In this document: positions 34,749 to 42,889 of the stretch, in pieces | Layout: each line of letters starts with the position of its first letter | How positions within the stretch are numbered: position 1 is the stretch's first letter | Assembly: GCA_038320345.1 (NCBI GenBank) | Contig: JBBQED010000013.1 | Coordinates: forward strand, 1 to 64,000 | Direction: 5' to 3' | DNA from: JBBQED01 sp038320345 | Lineage (GTDB): Bacteria > Bacteroidota > Bacteroidia > AKYH767-A > OLB10 | Length of the DNA stretch: 64,000 bases | Notes under the pieces: generated by a model | Seen by the model: the letters and a program-made list of their open reading frames with translations, nothing else | Databases searched by the model: none | What the model was told of the DNA's origin: nothing | Program-made: the position numbers and the translations under genes

Positions 34749-35222
34749 TTATTTTTCTACTTTGGTACGAATAAAAAGTGCAGCAATTGCCGACGTGATC
34801 ATTCCCATAACAATCGCTCCGATTACACTTTGAATCGTATAACTTTTGAGATTGAAATAAGCTTCTGCTTCGCTCTTCGTGGCTTTGCCATGACTAACTG
34901 CATAATCAATAAAAGTCTGGTAGAAATTAGGGTTGATAAAGTTTGAAAAAATCACTTGCACTAGTGGAGATAAGATCGCAACTACAATGCTGATAATTAT
35001 TCCTGACAGAAAAGCTTCTTTGTAAGAGATAACACCACCGAGTTCTGATTTTTTTTCACGGATCCCAGCCGTCATCATCAGAATTGCAGGAAGAATAAAG
35101 AACATTGTGAAGGTAGGATGCTGCTCAATTTTTGTGGTATGATACCCAAGGTAGAATTCCATAGTGACCCATACCAATGATACTAGCGAGAAGATGATTC
35201 CCCATTTTATTTCCGTTTTCAT
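34749..35222 (-). CDS. DUF4199 membrane protein
   Basis: The 157-residue protein has four hydrophobic segments (about 8-24, 38-54, 68-92 and 130-150), and the KKSELGGVISYKEAFLSGIIIS motif of DUF4199, a Bacteroidetes family of inner-membrane proteins with no known function. It is convergent with the 33089 gene, only 16 bases apart. An imperfect AACC/GGTT hairpin at 34733-34750 may end both transcripts, but it is weak. Confidence 0.88.
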   Translation of the reverse strand: MKTEIKWGIIFSLVSLVWVTMEFYLGYHTTKIEQHPTFTMFFILPAILMMTAGIREKKSELGGVISYKEAFLSGIIISIVVAILSPLVQVIFSNFINPNFYQTFIDYAVSHGKATKSEAEAYFNLKSYTIQSVIGAIVMGMITSAIAALFIRTKVEK

Positions 35223-35616
35223 GGTAGGTGATAATTAATAGCTTTTAAGTTGGTGTATTAATTTGGCTGCATGGATAAACAACGGTACGGGTACTGCATT
35301 ATAAGTTGTTTTTTATCAAATGGAGATCCATATGATAACTGCTATCTTCTCACTATTTCTTCGAAATTAGAACAACTGAGGAGTAATTCGAAATTTGTAT
35401 GTACCTAAAGTAGAATGGATTCACTAAAGTATAGGATTTTTCAATCTCTTGAGAATGTAAATGCTTTAGTCTACTTACAGTGATTTATATTTGACGTACA
35501 CACAAACCAAACAATTTTAATTTTTTCACCTTCCTGACTTTAATGATAATTCCATACCAAAGGGTATTATTATTTCGCAACCTACCGCTACGATTAGAAG
35601 GGAAGGCTATAGACGT
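35223..35616. other. Intergenic region with promoter for HTH gene
   Basis: The 394-base gap has a TATATTTG box (35486-35493) but no open frame of interest. If that box is used, the HTH gene has a leader of about 115 bases. No clear secondary structure is seen. Confidence 0.45.
35486..35493 (+). promoter_or_regulatory. Bacteroidetes -7 box before HTH gene
   Basis: TATATTTG matches the TAnnTTTG consensus exactly. It lies 124 bases before the ATG at 35617, implying a long untranslated leader, or it serves an unseen short transcript. Confidence 0.45.
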
Positions 35617-36156
35617 ATGAGCCCTAAAAACGAACCACCTGATCAAGGTAGTCGACTCTCTGAGCGCGATAACGAGATCATTGTTCTGATCCTTAAAGGT
35701 GACCGAGCAAAAACAGTAGCAGATCAAATGGGAATTTCTTTGGAACGTGTCAGACAGATTCTGGAACGTGAGGGAATATCTTACAAAAAGATTCGAAAGA
35801 CGCATAAGGATACAGAGTTTGATAGGCTTTTGCAGAAAGCAGAGGAAATCGCATTAACTCTCCAAAGGGTTCCTTTTTATGAGGATCTCAAAAACGAAGG
35901 TCTAGACGTAAGTATGGTTGCTTATCGAAAACTGCGTGACAAAATGATAGGGAAAGGTCATGACCCTGCACCAAGAGGAAGGAGGAAGGTCACCAAAGAC
36001 TTTTTGCTGCAAGACCTGAAGTCACTTTACCGCAAACTGGGAAGGCTGCCTTCCGGTGAGGATCTTAATAAATACGCATCCTTCTCCAGGCATACTTATC
36101 ATGCTCATTTCGGTTCTCTTCGTCAGGCATTTCTAGAGGCTGGCTTGACCAATTAA
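35617..36156 (+). CDS. HTH protein with homing-endonuclease-associated repeat
   Basis: The 179-residue protein starts with a sigma-70 region 4/LuxR-like helix-turn-helix (LSERDNEIIVLILKGDRAKTVADQMGISLERVRQIL split here: DRAKTVADQMGISLERVRQI, about 28-47). It ends with a homing-endonuclease-associated repeat (LLQDLKSLYRKLGRLPSGE ... YHAHFGSLRQAFLEAGL, about 130-178); a weaker repeat lies at about 70-110. No nuclease domain is present. Both modules bind DNA, so a transcription regulator or a remnant of a homing element is likely. Its target is unknown. It stands alone. Confidence 0.75.
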   Translation: MSPKNEPPDQGSRLSERDNEIIVLILKGDRAKTVADQMGISLERVRQILEREGISYKKIRKTHKDTEFDRLLQKAEEIALTLQRVPFYEDLKNEGLDVSMVAYRKLRDKMIGKGHDPAPRGRRKVTKDFLLQDLKSLYRKLGRLPSGEDLNKYASFSRHTYHAHFGSLRQAFLEAGLTN

Positions 36157-36327
36157 CAGGAACACTAATCTCTTCTTTTTCAGTAAAAATTTAACAGGTT
36201 TATACGTGGTAATTCTTAGGATTTTCAAAGCTAAATCTTAATGCCTGAAAGATTTCTGCCGTGATTTCTTGAGGGGAATGATTGAATTGCTTAAATTAGC
36301 CTAAATAAAGCAATTGAACTTAAAAGA

Positions 36328-37122
36328 ATGATAAATAGATACTTCAGGTCAGTGTTACTACTTTGCTCGTTTATGTTCCTATTTCAGGCATGTAAAAAGG
36401 AGGAGGAGTCAGCACCACAGGGTTATCAAACAGGGAGTGTATCTCTTGATTTTGCCAATATGGTGGGTACGGAGGTGCTCGATGTAACCGGATCAACTTC
36501 TTACATGAACGCTGCCGATGATCCTTTCACAGTAACTGAATTCCGTTATTATCTCTCTAATTTTGAATTGCTAAAATCGGATGGTTCTTCTTTTGTAATT
36601 CCTGATTCTTATTTCCTTATTAAGGCAGGCGATCCCGCAAGTCTGAAGCGGATTCTGAAAGATGTTCCAGGAGGTGTTTATACCGGTGTGAAATTTATGA
36701 TTGGCATTGATAGTACTCATAATGTTTCGGGTGCTCAAAATGGAGATCTCGATCCTATTAATGGTATGATCTGGAACTGGAATACAGGGTACATTTTTGT
36801 GAAATTGGAAGGGCAAAGTGTAAATTCTCCAACTGGAAGTTATCAGTATCATATCAGTGGCTTCAGTGATTATTCTCCTGTTAACGGTAATGCTATCCGT
36901 TATGTCAATATGAATTTTAACAGCGATTCTTTAATCGTGGATGGTACTCGTACTGCTAAGGTTTTTCTGACCACCAACCTTTTAGATTTCTTTACGGACC
37001 CAGATAATTTGTCGATAGCAAGTACGAACTCTATTATGACAACAGGACTTGCAGCTGTGAGAGCTTCTAATCGCTATCAAGACATGATTACTTATGATCA
37101 TCTGATAAATCCGGAGAACTAA
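36328..37122 (+). CDS. MbnP-family lipoprotein (first of tandem pair)
   Basis: The 264-residue lipoprotein has lipobox LFQAC (Cys22) and the MbnP domain: VSLDFANMVG, FTVTEFRYYLSNFEL, SYFLIKAGD, GVKFMIGIDSTHNVSGAQNGDLDP and MIWNWNTGYIFVKLEG (Trp149, Trp151). In methanobactin operons MbnP is a periplasmic copper-binding partner in which MbnH converts a conserved Trp to kynurenine. Here it is followed by a close paralogue and then the MbnH-type gene, all on the plus strand. No methanobactin precursor (MbnA) or MbnB/C genes are present, so a general copper-handling role is likely. Confidence 0.88.
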   Translation: MINRYFRSVLLLCSFMFLFQACKKEEESAPQGYQTGSVSLDFANMVGTEVLDVTGSTSYMNAADDPFTVTEFRYYLSNFELLKSDGSSFVIPDSYFLIKAGDPASLKRILKDVPGGVYTGVKFMIGIDSTHNVSGAQNGDLDPINGMIWNWNTGYIFVKLEGQSVNSPTGSYQYHISGFSDYSPVNGNAIRYVNMNFNSDSLIVDGTRTAKVFLTTNLLDFFTDPDNLSIASTNSIMTTGLAAVRASNRYQDMITYDHLINPEN

Positions 37123-37385
37123 TTCACGTAGAATTATCAATAGAGCTGAGCCACATGCGATTTATCCAATTTTATTTCTGAGGACAAGTTTGACAGGACT
37201 AAAGTTGAGACATATCATGTTGAGATTACAGTTATTGATTTATTTATTGGATCGTTTTCGAAATTCTTTTGATTTTTTTTATTGCAATTAAATGATGGCA
37301 ATAAATTGTGTTTGGATTAAATTAGACTTCTATTATTAACTCTTATTTGAATAATGATTATCGATAAATTTTACCTTACAAAACA

Positions 37386-38153
37386 ATGAAAAAAATAAAT
37401 CCCATATTTGTTATTGCAGCATTCTTACTTTTTACTTTATCCGCTTGTAAAAAAGAGGATAATAACAACTACGACACAGGTGAAGTGAGTCTTGATATAA
37501 CCAATATTGTTGGTAATGTTAATCTGGATGCCTCAGGAACTTCATTCTATGTAACTGCTTCGGGCGATAGCTTCTCAGTTACTAAGTTTAAATATTATCT
37601 CAGCAATTTTGAATTGATTAAATCGGATGGTTCCACTTATAAAATTCCAGAGAGTTATGTATTGATTAATGAAGCTGATGTTACTAGCTTTACTCCCGTT
37701 TTTTCGGATATCCCTGGTGGAGAATATACAGGTGTTAAATTTATTATTGGAGTTGATAGTGCGCATAATGTTTCTGGAGCTCAATCTGGAGCACTTGATC
37801 CAGGTAATGATATGTTTTGGAGTTGGAGCACTGGTTATATTTTCCTGAAGCTGGAAGGAACCGCGGTGGCATCACCGTCGGGTGATTTTATTTATCATAT
37901 CGGCGGATTTTCAGGAGCGAATGCAGCAATGCGTACAGTCACTTTAAATTTCGATGGAAGTAAATTGATCGTTGATGGTGCCCGCGAAGCAGAAATTCAC
38001 ATCATGACAGATGTATTAGAATTCTTTAAAAATCCTGATGATCTCAATCTTGCCACTACTAATCTGGTGATGAGCCCCGGCGCTACCGCCATGTCAATTG
38101 CCAATCGTTATCAGGATATGATTAAATTCGATCATATTCATAACGGAAATTGA
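37386..38153 (+). CDS. MbnP-family lipoprotein (second of tandem pair)
   Basis: The 255-residue paralogue of the 36328 gene has lipobox FTLSAC (Cys21), FSVTKFKYYLSNFEL, GVKFIIGVDSAHNVSGAQSG and MFWSWSTGYIFLKLEG (Trp145, Trp147). The two proteins are alike along their full length, clearly a duplication. It lies 263 bases after the first and 115 before the di-heme gene. Each copy keeps the W-x-W-x-TGY block that carries the candidate kynurenine precursor. Expected place: outer or inner membrane leaflet facing the periplasm. Confidence 0.88.
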   Translation: MKKINPIFVIAAFLLFTLSACKKEDNNNYDTGEVSLDITNIVGNVNLDASGTSFYVTASGDSFSVTKFKYYLSNFELIKSDGSTYKIPESYVLINEADVTSFTPVFSDIPGGEYTGVKFIIGVDSAHNVSGAQSGALDPGNDMFWSWSTGYIFLKLEGTAVASPSGDFIYHIGGFSGANAAMRTVTLNFDGSKLIVDGAREAEIHIMTDVLEFFKNPDDLNLATTNLVMSPGATAMSIANRYQDMIKFDHIHNGN

Positions 38154-38268
38154 TATTTAAAATCTTTAGGATAGTAAAAACCATCATTCAAACTTTTAAG
38201 CGGAATTCTCCAGAGGAAATTTTCCCTTTAAAAGTTTTCAAGCAGCATAACAGTAAGTAAGTTTCGGT

Positions 38269-39285
38269 ATGATGAAATTCAGCATTGCATGTTTTGGATG
38301 GATGGTGTTGGTGGTTTCCTGCTCAAAGGATACCAGTAATACCAGTTCAGTGGAATTTGTAGTTCCGGATGGTTTTCCTCAGCCTACCTATAATTTTCAA
38401 GATAATCCATTCACTCAAGAAAAGTTTGAGCTGGGTCGCAAATTGTTTTATGATCCGATCTTGTCGAAAGATAGTTCAACTAGCTGCGGATCGTGTCATC
38501 AGCAATTTGCTGCATTTGCAAATGCTGATCATCGATTAAGTCATGGTGTTGATGGATTATTAGGTACACGTAATTCTCCTGCGCTTTTCAATTTGGCATG
38601 GCAAACTAATTTCTTTTGGGATGGAGGGGTAAATCATCTCGATGTTCAGCCCATAGGTCCCATTACCAATCCAGTGGAAATGGATGAAACTTTAGCAAAT
38701 GCAATTGTTAAACTGCAACGTAATTCGGGGTATCGCAATTTATTCAGGTCAGTCTATGGAAATGATTCCATTACTAGCCAAATGATGCTTCGTTCACTTT
38801 CAGCATTTATGGTTGCATTGGTTTCTGCGGATTCTAAATATGATCAGTATAAAGCTGGATTTATTTCACTCTCTACTTCTGAAATGAGTGGTTTACAACT
38901 CTTCCGTCAAAAATGTGAATCCTGTCATAAAGAACCATTATTCACGGATCTTCAATATCGAAATAATGGACTTTCTTCTTCCTTTGAAAAAGATCCTGGC
39001 CGCGCAAGAATTACCAACCTACCTCAGGATTCAGGAAAATTTAAGGTGCCTTCTCTCCGAAATGTTGAATTAAGTTATCCCTATATGCATGATGGCAAAT
39101 TGCAATCCCTATCACAAGTATTGGATCATTATCGAACAGGAGTTGTTCAGAGTGCTATACTTGATACACTCTTGTTAAGTGGAATTAGCATTACGGATCA
39201 GGAAAAAACAGATCTTTTGGCTTTTCTTTCTACGCTCACCGATACCAAATTTATGACCAACAAAAGTTTCAGTGAACGTCAGTGA
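38269..39285 (+). CDS. MbnH/MauG-type di-heme cytochrome c peroxidase-like lipoprotein
   Basis: The 338-residue protein has lipobox VVSC (Cys18) and two heme c sites, CGSCH (73-77) and CESCH (216-220), in the bacterial di-heme cytochrome c peroxidase/MauG fold (RNSPALFNLAWQTNFFWDGG; KVPSLRNVELSYPYMHDG). Members next to MbnP form the MbnH group, which oxidises a Trp of MbnP to kynurenine by a bis-Fe(IV) state. Position directly after two MbnP genes supports that role over a simple hydrogen peroxide scavenger, but this is inferred from context. Confidence 0.9.
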   Translation: MMKFSIACFGWMVLVVSCSKDTSNTSSVEFVVPDGFPQPTYNFQDNPFTQEKFELGRKLFYDPILSKDSSTSCGSCHQQFAAFANADHRLSHGVDGLLGTRNSPALFNLAWQTNFFWDGGVNHLDVQPIGPITNPVEMDETLANAIVKLQRNSGYRNLFRSVYGNDSITSQMMLRSLSAFMVALVSADSKYDQYKAGFISLSTSEMSGLQLFRQKCESCHKEPLFTDLQYRNNGLSSSFEKDPGRARITNLPQDSGKFKVPSLRNVELSYPYMHDGKLQSLSQVLDHYRTGVVQSAILDTLLLSGISITDQEKTDLLAFLSTLTDTKFMTNKSFSERQ

Positions 39286-39660
39286 ATAAATGGCGGATGC
39301 TTTGCTCCATGGCTTTTATATTACGGTAGTTAATGTCTTAGTTTTCCCAAGTAAAGGAGCAGTGATGGTTGCCGGTTAATGGTAAATAGTAGGTCCATAG
39401 CGCAATGAGTCGCACTTCGAATTTCGACTCCTATAATGTTGGATTTCCTAAATGTAATTTTCAATCTGAAACGTGTAAAATTTATCTGATTGGTGATTAG
39501 AAAATAGAGGAACAGGAAACCTTCATCTAGTTTATCCGCCTGTTTTTCGTAATTTTACCTCTGTAAAGCTAAACGACCTAGTACATTTTATTTTGTTTGA
39601 GTTGTTTAGTGTTTAGTCAATATAAACCTCACCTAGTTGAAATTTAATAGTCCAATAATT
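39286..39660. other. Intergenic region, nothing definite
   Basis: The 375-base gap between the di-heme protein and M1 peptidase genes has no open frame, hairpin or repeat that I would report. A weak TATTTTG at 39589-39595 could be part of the peptidase promoter. Confidence 0.4.
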
Positions 39661-41607
39661 ATGAAAAAAGTCCTGATCTGTTTAATAATGAGTTTTTCAT
39701 TTTTTTCAACTGCGTTGAACGCACAAGTTTGTAAAGACGGGGAAGATGCTATCGTAGCGATGGAACGTCACGCACATCAACATGCTTTGCAAAGAAGTTC
39801 AAATACGGGCCTTGATTATGATCTCAAATACCATCGCTGCGAGTGGAGTATTGATCCCAATATTTATGCTATTCAAGGAAAGATCACTTCATATTTCGTA
39901 ACGAAGAATAGTGGATTTTCTCAAATCAATTTCGATTTGTCGAATGTGTTAGTAGTGGATTCGGTAATTTATCATGGTGCTTCGATTGGATTTAATCAGT
40001 CGGGTGTAGATGAATTACACATTCCTTTGTCGTTACCTCTAGGTTCCAATATACTTGATTCGGTGAGTGTAATTTATCATGGAGTTCCTTCCAGCAGTGG
40101 TTTCGGTTCTTTTAATCAAGATCAGCATAATGGAGTTCCTGTGATCTGGTCATTGTCGGAGCCTTTTGGCGCACGCGATTGGTGGCCTTGCAAGCAAAGT
40201 CTTGAAGATAAAATTGATTCTATTGATATCATCGTTACTACTCCTCAGGCTTATCGCGCTGCGAGTAATGGTTTACTGGTTGAAGAGTATCCTGTTGGAA
40301 ATGAAAAAGTGTATCACTGGCAAAGTCATTATTCAATTCCTGCTTATTTGATGGCGGTTGCGGTAACTAATTATGCAGTGTATTCTGATTTCGTTCCTCT
40401 TGGAAATGGTGATACGCTCGAAGTGTTGAATTATGTTTATCCGGAAGATTTATCGACTGCAATGGCGAACACTCCGGATATCATTAACACTATTCAGTTG
40501 TATGATAGTTTGAATATTCTCTATCCTTTCTCTGCAGAAAAGTACGGTCATGCACAGTTTAATTGGGGTGGAGGAATGGAGCATCAAACGATGACTTTTA
40601 TCGTCGCATTTTATCATGACCTCATGGCTCATGAATGCGCACATCAATGGTTTGGAGATCATGTGACCTGTGGTAGTTGGGAAGATATTTGGTTGAATGA
40701 AGGTTTCGCTACTTACTTTGAAGGACTCACTGAAGAAAGATATTTTCCTCTAGTATGGGATAACTGGAAGTCCAGTAAGATCGCAAACATTACAGCAATT
40801 CCTGATGGTTCAGTAAAATGTACAGATACTACTGATGTAGGCAGAATTTTCAATGGTCGATTGACGTATAATAAAGGAGCTTATCTATTGCATATGTTAA
40901 GATGGAAGCTTGGTGATTCCTTGTTTTTTCAGGGATTGAGAAATTATCAGAATGATCCATTGTTATCCTACGCTTATGCCAAGACTCCCGATCTGATCAA
41001 TCATATGCAGAATGTGAGCGGTCAATCTCTGACTACGTTCTTCAATCAATGGTATTATCAGCAAGGGAATCCTAGCTACCAGATTCAATGGGCACAACAT
41101 GGGACAGATCTAATCGTTCAGATCAATCAAACACAATCAGATCCTTCTGTGACTTATTTTGAGATGCCTGTACCGATTCATTTTCTCGGAGTTGGTTTGG
41201 ATACAATACTTAGGTTTGAAAATACTTTCAACGGACAAATATTTCATGCAGTAATTAGTAATGCGATAACTGCAGTGACTTTTGACCCGGAGCTATGGTT
41301 ACTTGCTTCCAATAATACAGTAACTGCAAATCCATTATTAGCATTAGAAAGTCCCGATCAGTCGGTTTCTTTTGTATGTTATCCTAATCCGGTCAGTGAT
41401 CATGTTGTGGTTTCATTTAAAAGCAATGTTGGAGGAGCTGATGTATTTGAATTAACCGATCTTTTAGGGAATACTCTTGAAGAATTTCAAATCAAAACAA
41501 ATAGTACGCAGCTCGACATTTCATTGAAAAATTACCCTTCCGGAACGTATTTGATTCGTTCAAAAAATCGAAATATAAATGCAGTGCAGAGGATTGTAAA
41601 GATTTAG
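39661..41607 (+). CDS. Exported M1-family aminopeptidase with T9SS sorting domain
   Basis: The 648-residue protein has a signal peptide (KKVLICLIMSFSFFSTALNAQ), the M1 beta-sandwich and thermolysin-like domain with HECAH (324-328) and Glu347 in NEGFATYFE as the third zinc ligand. The exopeptidase motif GxMEN reads GGMEH here, a form known to me from other Bacteroidetes. It ends in a T9SS type A sorting domain (SFVCYPNPVSDHVVVSF ... GTYLIRS). It would trim N-terminal residues from peptides outside the cell. ATG 39661 is chosen, as the signal peptide begins there. It does not look related to the copper genes around it. Confidence 0.93.
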   Translation: MKKVLICLIMSFSFFSTALNAQVCKDGEDAIVAMERHAHQHALQRSSNTGLDYDLKYHRCEWSIDPNIYAIQGKITSYFVTKNSGFSQINFDLSNVLVVDSVIYHGASIGFNQSGVDELHIPLSLPLGSNILDSVSVIYHGVPSSSGFGSFNQDQHNGVPVIWSLSEPFGARDWWPCKQSLEDKIDSIDIIVTTPQAYRAASNGLLVEEYPVGNEKVYHWQSHYSIPAYLMAVAVTNYAVYSDFVPLGNGDTLEVLNYVYPEDLSTAMANTPDIINTIQLYDSLNILYPFSAEKYGHAQFNWGGGMEHQTMTFIVAFYHDLMAHECAHQWFGDHVTCGSWEDIWLNEGFATYFEGLTEERYFPLVWDNWKSSKIANITAIPDGSVKCTDTTDVGRIFNGRLTYNKGAYLLHMLRWKLGDSLFFQGLRNYQNDPLLSYAYAKTPDLINHMQNVSGQSLTTFFNQWYYQQGNPSYQIQWAQHGTDLIVQINQTQSDPSVTYFEMPVPIHFLGVGLDTILRFENTFNGQIFHAVISNAITAVTFDPELWLLASNNTVTANPLLALESPDQSVSFVCYPNPVSDHVVVSFKSNVGGADVFELTDLLGNTLEEFQIKTNSTQLDISLKNYPSGTYLIRSKNRNINAVQRIVKI

Positions 41608-41768
41608 TGGTTATTCGGTTTAAGAGAGAAGATTGATTTTGTGGGGATCCGTTAAAATATTTGCAAACGTTATCTGGGTTCGTTAAGATTCAACAGGCGC
41701 TACAAAACGAACTTCTAAAAATCAAATTTTTAAAAAAAATAAATCATAGAATCCCGATTTTAAATTAA

Positions 41769-42062
41769 ATGTATCACATTAAAATTCTCTTGTGTTTTGT
41801 GTTCCTTGCTTTCGCATCTTGCGCTGGATCATCACAGCCGGAGCAACGCAATGTTCCGACAAATATGATAAAGCCAGCTAAAACGATTGCTATTGATCTG
41901 GCTTTGCTCGCTTCTGACCGTGATCTCGTTTGTGGAATGAACATTAAAAATGCTATTGCCGATACTGCTACGGTTGATGGGAAATTATATGGTTTTTGCT
42001 CTGAAGGTTGCCGAAAAGATTTTGTTGACCAACATCGTATAAAAGATACTATCGCCCGATGA
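41769..42062 (+). CDS. YHS-domain lipoprotein
   Basis: The 97-residue lipoprotein has lipobox FASCAG (Cys18) and a YHS/TRASH-like metal domain: DLVCGM ... YGFCSEGCRKDF, with three Cys (VCGM and CSEGC). Such domains bind copper or other metals. It overlaps the start of the SCO1-like gene by 4 bases (ATGA), so the two are co-translated and probably work together on copper delivery to cytochrome oxidase or on copper sensing in the periplasm. Confidence 0.9.
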   Translation: MYHIKILLCFVFLAFASCAGSSQPEQRNVPTNMIKPAKTIAIDLALLASDRDLVCGMNIKNAIADTATVDGKLYGFCSEGCRKDFVDQHRIKDTIAR

Positions 42063-42688
42063 ACAAACAAAGATGGATGATTGCAGGAAGCCTCTTTCTG
42101 ATCATCTCCGTATTTATTGCTGCCGCTTATCAGATGAATAAGGATAAGAAAGGACCTGTGCTTCCAGTGTATGGTTGGGACGAAAAAACGATGAAGACCC
42201 ATACCGTTGGTGACTTTTCCCTCATTAATCAGGATGGCAAAACGATTACTCAAAACGATATTGCTGGTCATATCTATGTTGCAAATTTCTTTTTTGCAAC
42301 CTGTAAAGGGATTTGCCCTCTCATGAACAGTCAGCTTTCTCGGGTTTATCAAGCCTATAAAACGAATGATAAAGTACTTTTTCTGAGTCATACTGTGAAG
42401 CCAGAGGAGGATTCTGTCCCTGCATTAAAAGCTTATTCTAAGCTCTTTGATGCGGATGCTTCCAGGTGGTGGTTTTTAACCGGCGATAAAAAGCAGATTT
42501 ATAACCTCGCAAGGAATGATTATCTGGCGTCGATATCGGAGGGTAACGGAGGACCAGACGACTTTGTACATACTCAACTCTTGCTGCTAATTGATACTCA
42601 GCATAGAATCAGGGGCTTTTATGATGGGCTCGATTCTGTTCAGGTTACTCAATTAATAGGCGACGTAAATAGATTGCTTAGTGAATAA
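42059..42688 (+). CDS. SCO1/SenC-family copper chaperone
   Basis: The 209-residue protein has an N-terminal membrane anchor (about 7-24) and a thioredoxin-like SCO domain with CKGIC (CxxxC, about 82-86) and a distal His in FVHTQLLLLID; these three residues bind copper in SCO1, which helps build the CuA site of cytochrome c oxidase. The domain faces the periplasm. It overlaps the YHS lipoprotein gene by 4 bases. No oxidase gene is in the window. Confidence 0.93.
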   Translation: MNKQRWMIAGSLFLIISVFIAAAYQMNKDKKGPVLPVYGWDEKTMKTHTVGDFSLINQDGKTITQNDIAGHIYVANFFFATCKGICPLMNSQLSRVYQAYKTNDKVLFLSHTVKPEEDSVPALKAYSKLFDADASRWWFLTGDKKQIYNLARNDYLASISEGNGGPDDFVHTQLLLLIDTQHRIRGFYDGLDSVQVTQLIGDVNRLLSE

Positions 42689-42889
42689 TTTTTTTCTGTT
42701 TTATTCATTTTGAGATTTTATTGCAGTAGTAATGATCCAAATATCAAGCATGTTTTAAGAGGAGAAACAGCAGCAAAATGTTAGCAGTATTATCGTAAGA
42801 CTTTAATTAACACAGGAATGTAGAAAAGTGTTTACTACCGACCCGCATTAACGAAGTTCATGGGCTTAGCTTTGACTAACCTGCCCTGA

